Below are positions 15,860 through 23,151 of a stretch of 35,237 nt of DNA, piece after piece. Every line of letters starts with the position of its first letter. Position 1 is the stretch's first letter. Below the pieces are notes generated by a model. That model did no database searches. It was given only the letters and a program-made list of their open reading frames with translations, and was not told the DNA's origin. The position numbers and the translations under genes are program-made. Origin of the DNA: Nocardioides sp. ChNu-153 (lineage in GTDB: Bacteria > Actinomycetota > Actinomycetes > Propionibacteriales > Nocardioidaceae); assembly GCF_030466625.1 (NCBI RefSeq), contig NZ_JADEVT010000023.1:1-35237 (forward strand), read 5' to 3'.

Positions 15860-16225
15860 GTGGAGACGATCGACATCGTTCTCTCGCCGTTCGCGCGGCG
15901 CGCGCGCAGCGTCGTCCTGGCCCACGGCGCCACCCGCCTCACCCGTGGCCTGGAGCCCGGGGAGACCGTCGTCCTGCGCGACGAGCAGGGAGAGCTCCAC
16001 ACCGCGCACGTCGCCGACCTCGACTTCGACCTCGAGGAGACCTACTACCGCCTCGCGCTCGACGGCCCGGCGACCGGGCCGGGCAGTCCCGCGTCCGCGC
16101 CGGCCGAGCCCGGCTCCGACGACGACCTCGCACGCGTCGAGGAGCTGCTGCGCCGGGCACGCGAGGAGGGGCTCGCGCCGCCCGCCCGGCGGCCCTCGCC
16201 GGGGCCGATGGCCGCCGCGCGCTAG
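15860..16225 (+). CDS. Hypothetical protein
   Basis: 121 aa from GTG at 15860, with GGGAGG about 7 nt upstream. The N-terminal half looks globular ('METIDIVLSPFARRARSVVL', LRDEQGELHTAHVADLDFDLEETYYRL). The C-terminal half is Pro/Ala-rich with a short acidic-basic helix (DDDLARVEELLRRAREEG) that could be a coiled coil. No membrane segment. Not recognised. Codon use and the ribosome site support a real gene. Confidence 0.75.
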   Translation: METIDIVLSPFARRARSVVLAHGATRLTRGLEPGETVVLRDEQGELHTAHVADLDFDLEETYYRLALDGPATGPGSPASAPAEPGSDDDLARVEELLRRAREEGLAPPARRPSPGPMAAAR

Positions 16226-16280
16226 GCCGGGGCTGGATCGGAACTGGGGCTGGCTCGGGGCTGGGTCGGGGCCGGATCAG
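16226..16280. repeat. G-rich degenerate repeats between convergent genes
   Basis: Irregular copies of 'ggggctgg(n)tcgg' fill the 51-bp gap and reach the end of the sirtuin gene. Four GGGG runs lie on the plus strand. It resembles the G-rich repeat at 5256. Confidence 0.45.
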
Positions 16281-17179
16281 GGCTGGACCAGGTCGACCAG
16301 GAACGGCGTGCAGCCCGCCTCCACGGCGTACGTCGCGAGCTCGTCGCCGCGCGTCGCCCCCCGGTTGACCACGACGACCGGCAGGCCCGCCTTGGCGGCG
16401 CGGCGCACGAACCGGAAGCCGCTCATCACGGTCAGGGACGTGCCCACCGCCAGGAGGGCGCCGTCGGCCGGGTCGAGGGCGTCGAGGGCGGCGAAGCACC
16501 GCTCCACGCGCGCGGCGGGCACGTTCTCGCCGAAGAAGACGACGTCGGGCTTGAGCACCCCGCCGCACGCCTCGCACGGCGGGACGACGAAGTCGCGGGT
16601 CTCCTCCAGCGCCACGTCGCCGTCGGGACGGACCTCCACGTCGGCGTGCCGCTCGGTCCAGCCCGGGTTGGCCGCGGCCATCCGCTGCTGCAGGGCGACG
16701 CGCGTCGACGTACGGCGGCAGTCGAGGCACACGACGTCGGCGATGCGGCCGTGGAGGGCGACGACCCGGCGGGTGCCGGCCGCCTCGTGGAGGCCGTCGA
16801 CGTTCTGGGTGACGAGCAGCTCGGGGTCGAGCCGGGCGAGGGCGTGGTGGCCCGCGTTGGGCTCGGCGTGCCGCATGCGGGCCCAGCCGAGGTGGCTGCG
16901 CGCCCAGTAGCGCTGCCGGGCCGCCTCGCCGGAGACGAAGTCGCCGTAGGTCATCGGCGTCGGGCGCGGGGGCAGGCCCTCGGCGACCGGGCCCCGGTAG
17001 TCGGGGATGCCCGAGTCCGTCGAGAGGCCCGCGCCGCCGAGCACGACGAGGCGCCGGCCGGCGAGCAGGTCGAGGGCGGCGCCGCGGTGCTCGGGCGCGG
17101 CCGAGCGGCCGGTCGTCGCGGCGGTGGCCGGGGCGGCCGGGGTGGCCGGGGTGGTGGCCGGGGTGGGGCTGGGGGTCAC
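16277..17179 (-). CDS. Sir2-family NAD-dependent protein deacylase
   Basis: 300 aa, GTG start. NAD fold motifs are GGAGLSTDSGIPDYRG (48-63) and TQNVDGLHE (124-132). Catalytic H143 (LHGRIADVVC). The zinc ribbon is C151/C154 and C202/C205. NAD-end motifs are VGTSLTVMSG and VVVNRG. It removes acyl groups from lysines at the cost of NAD. The first 30 residues are an Ala/Pro/Thr tail coded by G-rich repeated DNA and are probably disordered; the true start could be internal. It lies 6 bp after DUF2277 on the same strand, a likely two-gene unit. Confidence 0.94.
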   Translation of the reverse strand: MTPSPTPATTPATPAAPATAATTGRSAAPEHRGAALDLLAGRRLVVLGGAGLSTDSGIPDYRGPVAEGLPPRPTPMTYGDFVSGEAARQRYWARSHLGWARMRHAEPNAGHHALARLDPELLVTQNVDGLHEAAGTRRVVALHGRIADVVCLDCRRTSTRVALQQRMAAANPGWTERHADVEVRPDGDVALEETRDFVVPPCEACGGVLKPDVVFFGENVPAARVERCFAALDALDPADGALLAVGTSLTVMSGFRFVRRAAKAGLPVVVVNRGATRGDELATYAVEAGCTPFLVDLVQP

Positions 17180-17185
17180 GGCGCC

Positions 17186-17455
17186 TCAGCGCGCGTAGCG
17201 CAGCTCGGCGCGGGCGCGGGCCTTGGCGGCCTCGACGTCGCGGTCCTTCGGCGGCGCGTTCGTCTCCAGGTCGTCCACGAGCTGGCGGGTGATGGCCGTG
17301 ATCTCGGCGACGGCACGGTCGAAGACCGCCTGGTTGGCCTGCGACGGCTTGGTGGTGCCGCTGACCTTGCGCACGAACTGCAGGGCGGCGGCCGCCACCT
17401 CGTCGTCGGTCGCCGGCGGCTCGAAGTTGTTGAGCGGACGGATGTTGCGGCACAT
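17186..17455 (-). CDS. DUF2277 domain protein
   Basis: 89 aa, ATG start. It matches the small DUF2277 family: MCRNIRPLNNFEPPATDDEV, 'AAALQFVRKVSGTTKPSQAN', VFDRAVAEITAITRQLVDDL, and an Arg/Ala-rich end. The family is conserved in actinobacteria but of unknown function. Small soluble protein. TACGTT on the minus strand (17462-17467) lies 6 nt before ATG, so the mRNA should be leaderless. It shares a 35-bp gap with the divergent reductase gene. Confidence 0.92.
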   Translation of the reverse strand: MCRNIRPLNNFEPPATDDEVAAAALQFVRKVSGTTKPSQANQAVFDRAVAEITAITRQLVDDLETNAPPKDRDVEAAKARARAELRYAR

Positions 17456-17461
17456 GGTCCC

Positions 17462-17483
17462 AACGTACGCCGCGTCGTAGGTT
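17462..17483. promoter_or_regulatory. Back-to-back -10 boxes of a divergent leaderless gene pair
   Basis: Minus-strand TACGTT (17462-17467) and plus-strand TAGGTT (17478-17483) are 10 bp apart, each followed after 6-7 nt by an ATG. The flanks form an inverted repeat (tcccaac / gttggga). Each gene's -35 region must overlap the other gene's -10. Confidence 0.7.
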
Positions 17484-17490
17484 GGGAGCC

Positions 17491-18660
17491 ATGCCTGAAC
17501 GCGCTGACCGCGAGCTCGACCTCGTCGTCCTGGGAGCCACCGGTTTCACCGGTCGCCTCACCGCCGCCTACCTGGCCCGCCACGCCCCCGCCGACCTGCG
17601 CTGGGCGCTGGCCGGGCGCAACGAGGGCCGGCTCGCCGCCGTGCGGGACGGGCTGCCCGAGGGATCCGCCGCCGCCCCCGAGCTGGTGGTCGCGGACTCC
17701 TCCGACGCCGCGTCGCTGCGGGCGATGGCGGAGCGCACGCGCCTGGTGCTGACGACGGTCGGGCCGTTCCTGCGGTACGGCGAGCCGCTCGTCGCCGCCT
17801 GCGCCGCCGCCGGCACCGACTACGTCGACAGCACGGGCGAGCCGGAGTTCGTCGACGACGTGTGGCTGCGCCACCACGCCGCGGCCGAGGCGTCCGGGGC
17901 CCGCATCGTGCACGCCTGCGGCTTCGACTCCATCCCGCACGACCTGGGGGTGCGGTTCGCGGTGCGCCAACTGCCCGACGACGTGCCGATCCGGGCGCGC
18001 GGCGTGGTGCGGGCCGCCGCCTCGTCGTCCTCCGGCACGCTCAACTCGGCGCTCGAGCAGTTCGCCCGGGCGCGCACGATGAGCCGCACCCACGCGGAGC
18101 GCCGCAAGGCCGAGGGTCGGCCGGAGGGTCGCCGCGTCCGCGGGTCCGCGGGCAAGCCGCACCGCGATCCCGTGCTGGGCTACTGGCTGCTCCCGCTGCC
18201 GACGATCGACCCGATGGTCGTGGTGCGCAGTGCCGCCGCCGACCCGGCGTACGGGCCGGACTTCACGTACTCCCACTACGCCGGCACGAAGACGCTGCGC
18301 TACGCGGCCGGTGGCGCCGTCGGTGTCTCCGCGCTCGCCGCGGCCGCGCAGGTCGGACCGCTGCGGCGCGCGCTGCAGCGCAAGGTGGGGGAGGGCAACG
18401 GGCCGGACGAGCGGCGCCGCGAGCGCTCCTGGTTCACGGTCGACGTCGTCGCCGAGGGCGGTGGGCGCACCGTCCACGCCCGGGTCAGCGGCGGGGACCC
18501 CGGCTACACCGAGACCGCGACGATGCTCGCCGAGTCGGCGCTCTGCCTGCTGCTCGACGACAACCCGCCGACCGCGGGCATGGTGACCACGGCGACCGCC
18601 ATGGGCGACCACCTCACGGGGCGCCTCCAGCAGGCCGGGATCCGGTTCGAGCTGCTCTGA
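17491..18660 (+). CDS. Saccharopine dehydrogenase-like NAD(P)-dependent reductase
   Basis: 389 aa from ATG at 17491. Rossmann fold at the start: 'LDLVVLGATGFTGRLTAAYL'. Other landmarks: LAGRNEGRLAAV, LTTVGPFLRYGEPLVAACAA, GTDYVDSTGEP, HACGFDSIPHDLG. This is the signature of the saccharopine-dehydrogenase-like family that includes mycobacterial trans-acting enoyl reductases of lipid synthesis; the substrate here is unknown. A weakly hydrophobic stretch near 290 (GGAVGVSALAAAAQVG) could touch the membrane. Leaderless start after TAGGTT. Confidence 0.9.
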   Translation: MPERADRELDLVVLGATGFTGRLTAAYLARHAPADLRWALAGRNEGRLAAVRDGLPEGSAAAPELVVADSSDAASLRAMAERTRLVLTTVGPFLRYGEPLVAACAAAGTDYVDSTGEPEFVDDVWLRHHAAAEASGARIVHACGFDSIPHDLGVRFAVRQLPDDVPIRARGVVRAAASSSSGTLNSALEQFARARTMSRTHAERRKAEGRPEGRRVRGSAGKPHRDPVLGYWLLPLPTIDPMVVVRSAAADPAYGPDFTYSHYAGTKTLRYAAGGAVGVSALAAAAQVGPLRRALQRKVGEGNGPDERRRERSWFTVDVVAEGGGRTVHARVSGGDPGYTETATMLAESALCLLLDDNPPTAGMVTTATAMGDHLTGRLQQAGIRFELL

Positions 18661-18901
18661 CGGGGCGCACGTGGGCTGCTTCGACCCACGTCAGCACGGC
18701 GCGCGGCGAGCCGCCGTGCGCCCGCGCCGCCTGGTCGATGGTGACGACGAAGGCGTCCCAGTCGCCCGGGCGCGTCGGGCTGCGCCGCCACATCATGAGC
18801 AGCCCCGCCTGCGGGTGCACCCAGTGGCCCGTGAGGTCCACCCACACGTGCTGCACCCGCGCGGGACGGACGGGTCCGGGACCGGGCGGTGGGTGCGGCA
18901 C
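18614..18901 (-). CDS. Small unknown protein, probable SOS-regulated gene
   Basis: 95 aa from GTG at 18901. The body 'VRPARVQHVWVDLTGHWVHP', QAGLLMMWRRSPTRPGDWDA, 'FVVTIDQAARAHGGSPRAVL', TWVEAAHVRPV has a conserved-looking Trp-rich pattern. No domain is recognised. GTG is chosen over the upstream TTG because a TATTCT -10 box (18908-18913, minus) lies 6 nt before it, giving a leaderless mRNA. A LexA-box-like palindrome overlaps this promoter. The 3' end overlaps the convergent reductase gene by 47 bp. I recall similar Trp-rich small proteins near mutasome genes but cannot verify this. Confidence 0.65.
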   Translation of the reverse strand: MPHPPPGPGPVRPARVQHVWVDLTGHWVHPQAGLLMMWRRSPTRPGDWDAFVVTIDQAARAHGGSPRAVLTWVEAAHVRPVRAARTGSRPAGGAP

Positions 18902-18907
18902 ACGGGC

Positions 18908-18927
18908 AGAATAGAACAAGTGTTCGA
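18908..18927 (-). promoter_or_regulatory. SOS (LexA) box over a leaderless promoter
   Basis: TAGAAC-AAGT-GTTCGA (18912-18927) differs at one base from the actinobacterial LexA consensus TCGAAC-n4-GTTCGA. It overlaps the upstream edge of the TATTCT -10 box (18908-18913, minus) of the small gene, the position expected for repression by LexA. Confidence 0.7.
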
Positions 18928-18978
18928 ACGCGTGGGTCGCGCGGATCGGCGGTCGTGTGGGTGACCGCGAGCCGGATC

Positions 18979-19169
18979 GGTGGTCGAGGTGGCCGCGCTG
19001 GTCCGGTGGTCGAGGTGGCCGCGCTAGCGGCCCTCGAAACCACGTCGAGTAGGCCAGGCGCTGTTCCGGTGGTCGAGGTGGCCGCGCTAGCGGCCCTCGA
19101 AACCACGTCGAGTAGGCCAGGCGCTGCTCCGGTGGTTGAGGTGGCCGCGCTAGCGGCCCTCGAAACCAC
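18979..19169 (+). repeat. Palindromic repeat array, left (63-bp period)
   Basis: Three 39-bp palindromic copies (19005-19043, 19068-19106, 19131-19169) with 24-bp near-identical spacers, so a strict 63-bp period, plus a truncated copy at 18979-19000. Each copy reads ggtggt(c/t)gagg-tggccgc-gctagc-ggccctcgaaaccac and can fold into a hairpin. The rest of the gap up to 19280 shows only the probable promoter of the HNH gene. Confidence 0.9.
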
Positions 19170-19280
19170 GACCGGGGTCGAGAGGGTCAGTGCGGACCCG
19201 TCTTGACCTGCGGAAACTCGTCCTGTGGAGAGGTGTCGTCTCCGGTCGGAACTGTCGGTGGTCCCTGGTGTGATGGGTTC

Positions 19281-20543
19281 ATGACCGAGACCGCGCTGCA
19301 CCCCCTCGTCGGGGTGGCCGCGCGTCTCGGCGCTGTCATCGACGACGGGTTCGAGGCCGGTCTCCTGACGGCAGGCCCGGTCGAGACGGGTGCCGCGCTG
19401 GTCGCGCTGGAGCGCGAGGCGAACCGCCTCGCCGCCCTCCAGTCGCGGCTACTCGCCCACGCCACCGACGTGCGTGTCGAGGACGCGACAGGTGCGCCAT
19501 CCACCGCCGTGTGGTTCGCGAACGCCACCCGCGTCCCGCGCGCCGAGGCCCACCGTCGGGTCCGTGCCGCGGTCGCCACGCAGGAGCGGTACGGCGCCCT
19601 CGCCGCCGCGGGCATCTCCGGCGGTGTCTCGCCTGGTCAGGTCGAGGTGGTGGTGCGGGCGCTGGACGACCTGGGCGAAGGCGTCACCGCGGAGATCAGG
19701 GACGAGGCGGAACGCACGCTGGTCGGGTTCGCCCGTGAGCACGAGGCGAAGGCTCTTCGGGTGCTGGGCCGGCGGATCCTCGACGTGGTCGCGCCCGCGG
19801 TGGGTGAGGCGCGTGAGGCGGAGCTGCTGGCGCGGGAGGAGCGCGAGGCCGCCGCGAAGGTGCGGTTGACGATGCGCGAGGACGGCCAGGGTTGCGTGCA
19901 CGGCCGGTTCACGGTGCCGGAGATGCACGGCGCGATGTTCGCGAAGATGCTCGACGCCATCTCCTCACCCCGCCGCGACCATGTCCGCGCTGAGGCTACG
20001 GGCGGCCCCGCCGACGTCTCGACCGACGGGAGACCGTCCTGGGAGCGGCGCGGCCAGGCGTTCGTCGAGCTGATCGAGCGGATGCGCGACGCCGACCTCC
20101 CGGACGTCGCCGGTGCCGGCGCCACCGTCGTGGTCACCATGCAGGTCGACACCCTCACCGGTGGTCTCGCTGCGGCGTCGCTCGACACCGGCCACCGCAT
20201 CTCGCCCGGCGAAGCCCGACGCCTCGCGTGCGGGGCGGACCTCGTACCGGCGGTGCTCGGCACCAAGAGCGAGGTCCTCGACCTGGGCCGGGCCGCCCGG
20301 TTCCACACCAAGCCCCAGCGCGTCGCCATGATCCTGCGCGACCAGGGCTGCACCGCCGAAGACTGCGACGCCCCACCGCACTGGTGCGAGGCCCACCACG
20401 ACGACCCGTGGTCACGCGGCGGACACACCACCGTCGAACGCGGCCGGCTGTTGTGCTGGCGCCACCACCGCGTGGCGCACGACCCGACGTACCTCACCGA
20501 GACACTCGGCACCGGCAAGCTCAGGTTCACCCGGCGGAACTGA
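19281..20543 (+). CDS. DUF222 / HNH endonuclease ('13E12 repeat family')
   Basis: 420 aa from ATG at 19281. Residues about 1-300 are the helical DUF222 region ('ETGAALVALEREANRLAALQ', STAVWFANATRVPRAEAHRR, EMHGAMFAKMLDAI). The C-terminal HNH domain reads DCDAPPHWCEAHHDDPW, SRGGHTT and LLCWRHHRVAHD, with the Cys and His pairs of a zinc-stabilised beta-beta-alpha-metal nuclease. Members are multi-copy in actinobacterial genomes and thought to be mobile or selfish. The gene sits between two arrays of the palindromic repeat in opposite orientation. TGTGAT ends 6 nt before ATG, so it may be leaderless. Confidence 0.92.
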   Translation: MTETALHPLVGVAARLGAVIDDGFEAGLLTAGPVETGAALVALEREANRLAALQSRLLAHATDVRVEDATGAPSTAVWFANATRVPRAEAHRRVRAAVATQERYGALAAAGISGGVSPGQVEVVVRALDDLGEGVTAEIRDEAERTLVGFAREHEAKALRVLGRRILDVVAPAVGEAREAELLAREEREAAAKVRLTMREDGQGCVHGRFTVPEMHGAMFAKMLDAISSPRRDHVRAEATGGPADVSTDGRPSWERRGQAFVELIERMRDADLPDVAGAGATVVVTMQVDTLTGGLAAASLDTGHRISPGEARRLACGADLVPAVLGTKSEVLDLGRAARFHTKPQRVAMILRDQGCTAEDCDAPPHWCEAHHDDPWSRGGHTTVERGRLLCWRHHRVAHDPTYLTETLGTGKLRFTRRN

Positions 20544-20564
20544 GCAGCCCCCCTCAGCCGCACC

Positions 20565-20940
20565 GTGGTTTCGAGGGCCGCTAGCGCGGCCACCTCAACC
20601 ACCGATGACGCCCCGCGGCCACCGCGACCACCGGGATCTGTCGGTGGTTGAGGTGGGTTGCTCTGGCCACCCCTCGAAGCCACGCCCGGGGACCCCCTCG
20701 TGGTTTCGAGGGCCGCTGGGGCGGCCACCTCAACCACCTGAGTGCCGCGCGGCCACCTCAACCACCGGACCAGCGCGGCCACCTCGACCACCGGGATCTG
20801 TCGGTGGTCGAGGTGGGTTGCTCTGGCAACCCCTCGAAGCCACGCTCGGCAACCCCTCGTGGCTTCGAGGGCCGCTAGCGCGGCCACCTCAACCACCGGA
20901 CAAGCGCGGCCACCTCAACCACCGCACTGCCGCGCGGCCA
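20565..20940 (-). repeat. Palindromic repeat array, right (inverted relative to the left array)
   Basis: Full copies at 20565-20603, 20700-20738 and 20859-20897 read gtggtttcgag...cacctcaaccacc, the reverse of the left array. Variant copies with a different core (ggttgc-tct-ggcaacc type) lie at 20643-20683 and 20803-20843. Truncated copies lie at about 20615, 20750, 20775 and 20905. A block of about 108 bp (20630-20738) is repeated at 20790-20897. No gene is seen in the 466-bp gap 20544-21009. Confidence 0.88.
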
Positions 20941-20941
20941 C

Positions 20942-20986
20942 CTCGCCCACCTTGCCCACCTCGCCCACCTCGCCCACCTCGCCCAC
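20942..20986. repeat. 9-bp tandem repeat, 5 units
   Basis: Five head-to-tail copies of ctcgcccac (second copy cttgcccac), grown from the end of a truncated palindromic repeat. They end 23 bp before the stop of the thioredoxin-like gene. Confidence 0.85.
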
Positions 20987-21009
20987 CGGCGCTGCGCCAA
21001 CTGCCTCGG

Positions 21010-21603
21010 TCAGGTGCCGAGGCGCTGCGCCACGTCGCGCTGCAGCTCCTCGAGCGAGCGGAACTCGCCGAGGTGGGCCCAGGTGACGCGGCCGTTCTCG
21101 ACGAGGAACGAGGCGGGGAGGAAGCGGCGGTCGACGGCGGTGCCGACCTGGTCCGCGAACTGCTCGTCGGCGTCGAGGAAGTTCGCGAACGACAGGCCGT
21201 GCTGGGCCACGACACCCTCGGCCGCGTCGCGGGCGGCGTCGCGCGAGACCCCGACGACGGTGACGTCGGTCGTGGTGCGGGCGAACTCCTCCATGATCGG
21301 CAGCTCGCGCTCGCACGGTCCGCACCACGACGCCCACACGTTGAAGAAGCGAGGACCGTCGTCACCGCTCGCCGGCCCGGCGACGAGGGTGTCGAGCTCG
21401 CCCAGCGCGGCCTCGGGGAATGCCTGGTCGACCCGCACCCAGCCCGTCGACACGTCGGCGCCGGGCGCGGGAGCGCTCGACTCCCCGGCGGTGCTCACCT
21501 CGACACCCGGCAGCGCCCGGTCGAGCACGAGCAGCCCGACGACGACCACCACGACCGCCGCGAGGAGACGGCGCCGACGGCGCCGCGGGGTGCTCGACGA
21601 CAT
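21010..21603 (-). CDS. TlpA/ResA-like thioredoxin-fold protein, membrane-anchored
   Basis: 197 aa, ATG with a GGAGAGG ribosome site. Poly-Arg start, then one membrane anchor at about 13-28, so the domain faces outside. Active site WCGPC (C94, C97) in FFNVWASWCGPCERELP. Cis-proline P163 (FLPASF). C-terminal helix 'EFRSLEELQRDVAQRLGT'. Family members are extracytoplasmic disulfide reductases, for example in cytochrome c maturation; no such genes are adjacent, so the partner is unknown. Confidence 0.9.
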   Translation of the reverse strand: MSSSTPRRRRRRLLAAVVVVVVGLLVLDRALPGVEVSTAGESSAPAPGADVSTGWVRVDQAFPEAALGELDTLVAGPASGDDGPRFFNVWASWCGPCERELPIMEEFARTTTDVTVVGVSRDAARDAAEGVVAQHGLSFANFLDADEQFADQVGTAVDRRFLPASFLVENGRVTWAHLGEFRSLEELQRDVAQRLGT

Positions 21604-21784
21604 CGACGTCCTCTCCAGCGGGTTACCCGCCCATCATCCCGCGCCCGCCCCAACCCGCGCAGCCCCGCCCCCGCGCGGCCCCGCCTCCGCCGTACCCCCG
21701 ACCCGTGCGGCCCCGCCGTACCCCCGCGCCTGCCGACCACCTCACACTCCGTGTGGACGGGAGGGCGACGGGTACCGGGCGCGC

Positions 21785-22219
21785 ATGGCACGCAACGAAC
21801 GCGTCACGACCGCCACGCCCGAACAGGTCTGGGAGGTGCTGGCCGACGGCTGGCTGTACCCGCTGTGGGTCGTCGGTGCCTCGCGCATCCGTGGCGTGGA
21901 CGAGGGCTGGCCGGCCGTCGGCACCCGCATCCACCACTCGTTCGGCGCCTGGCCGCTCCTCATCGACGACGCGACCGTGGTGAAGGAGGTCGAGCCCGGC
22001 ACCCGGCTCCGCCTGCGGGCCCGCGGCTGGCCGATGGGGGAGGCCAGCATCACCATCACGCTGCGCCCGGAGGGCACGGGCACCCGCATCATCCTCGAGG
22101 AGGACGCCGTGAAGGGACCGGGCACCCTGATGCCGAAGCCGCTGCGCGGCGTCGGCATCGGCGTCCGCAACGTCGAGGGCCTGCGCCGCCTCGCCCTGCT
22201 CGCGGAGGGTCGGGCGTGA
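21785..22219 (+). CDS. SRPBCC (START-like) ligand-binding protein
   Basis: 144 aa from ATG at 21785. Polyketide-cyclase/SRPBCC pattern: ERVTTATPEQVWEVLADGWL, 'VGTRIHHSFGAWPLLIDDAT', GTRLRLRARGWPMGEASITI, GTRIILEEDAVKGPG. The helix-grip fold holds a hydrophobic ligand; the ligand is unknown. It is first of a three-gene operon; its TGA overlaps the GTG of the SDR gene. The open frame from 21014 is not coding. The 181-bp gap 21604-21784 has direct repeats of ccgtacccccg and a small cacac/gtgtg dyad. Confidence 0.88.
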   Translation: MARNERVTTATPEQVWEVLADGWLYPLWVVGASRIRGVDEGWPAVGTRIHHSFGAWPLLIDDATVVKEVEPGTRLRLRARGWPMGEASITITLRPEGTGTRIILEEDAVKGPGTLMPKPLRGVGIGVRNVEGLRRLALLAEGRA

Positions 22220-23151
22220 GCGCCGGCCTCGCCCCGGGCTCCGTCGTCCTCGTCACGGGCGCCTCGAGCGGCATCGGCCTCGGCGTCGCCCAGCAGCTGG
22301 CCGCCGCCGGGCACCACCTCGTGCTGGCCGCCCGCGACCGCGCGGCTCTCGACCGCGCCGTCGAGTCGTGCGTGCGCGCCGGCGCCGCCTCGGCCATCGC
22401 CGTCGTGACCGACGTCGGGGACGACGCGGCCGTGGCCCGCCTCGTCGAGACCGCGCAGGGCCGCGACGGACGCCTCGACGCCGTCGTCAGCTGCGCGGGC
22501 GTCGCCTCCTACGGCCGCCTCGAGGAGCAGCCGACCGACGTGGTCGACGGCGTGCTCCGCACCAACCTGCTCGGCTCCATCGCCGTCGCCCGCCACGCGC
22601 TGCCGGTGCTGCGCCGCCAGGAGCGCGGCACGCTGCTCTTCGTCGGCTCGGTCCTGGGCCACGTCGCGACGCCGACGATGACGCCGTACGTCGTGAGCAA
22701 GTGGGGCGTGCGGGCGCTGGCCCGCGAGCTGCAGATCGAGAACCGCGACCTGCCGGGCGTGCGGGTCGAGTACGTCGCGCCGGGCGGCGTCGACACGCCC
22801 ATCTACGCGAACGCGGCGACGACGGGCGTCCGGGGTCGTCCGCCGTTCCCCGTCGCGTCGGCGGAGAAGACCGCCCGCCAGGTGGTCGCGACCCTCGAGG
22901 GCCGCCGCCGTGCGTCGCAGCTGAGCACCGCCAACCACCTGCTGCGCCTCGGGTTCACCGCGGCGCCGAAGGTGTACGACGCGATCGTCACCCCCGCCTT
23001 CCGGGCCATCGCCGCCGAGCGCAAGCCCGCGACCCCCGGACCCGGCAGCGTGCTCGACCCCGTGCCCGACGGGCACGACCTCAGCGGCGGGCACGGCAGC
23101 GGCCTGACGGCGGTGGTCCGCGAGATCAAGCGCGCGGTGCGCGGCTCGTGA
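22216..23151 (+). CDS. Short-chain dehydrogenase/reductase (SDR)
   Basis: 311 aa from GTG at 22216 with GGAGGG upstream; 4-bp overlaps at both ends. NAD(P) motif TGASSGIG (14-21), NAG-like CAG (93-95), catalytic S145, Y158 and K162 (YVVSK). The C-terminal extension of about 100 residues beyond the classic fold includes a basic helix (AAPKVYDAIVTPAFRAIAAE). Oxidises or reduces an unknown alcohol/ketone. Operon context with SRPBCC and an FAD oxidoreductase suggests lipid or isoprenoid chemistry, which is inference. Confidence 0.93.
   Translation: MSAGLAPGSVVLVTGASSGIGLGVAQQLAAAGHHLVLAARDRAALDRAVESCVRAGAASAIAVVTDVGDDAAVARLVETAQGRDGRLDAVVSCAGVASYGRLEEQPTDVVDGVLRTNLLGSIAVARHALPVLRRQERGTLLFVGSVLGHVATPTMTPYVVSKWGVRALARELQIENRDLPGVRVEYVAPGGVDTPIYANAATTGVRGRPPFPVASAEKTARQVVATLEGRRRASQLSTANHLLRLGFTAAPKVYDAIVTPAFRAIAAERKPATPGPGSVLDPVPDGHDLSGGHGSGLTAVVREIKRAVRGS

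Noticed and set aside
19005..19169. Possible CRISPR array (39-bp repeats, 24-bp spacers)
   Set aside because: The 'spacers' are nearly identical to each other, the repeats are long palindromes found elsewhere in both orientations, and no cas genes are present.
18889..19206. Open frame encoding repeated VVEVAALAALETT units
   Set aside because: It is only the translation of the 63-bp palindromic repeat array; no start signal and no non-repeat coding part.
20605..22215. Upstream extension of the SDR reading frame
   Set aside because: It runs through the repeat array, the thioredoxin-like gene (opposite strand) and the SRPBCC gene in another frame; SDR homology starts only at 22216, where a ribosome site and GTGA overlap exist.
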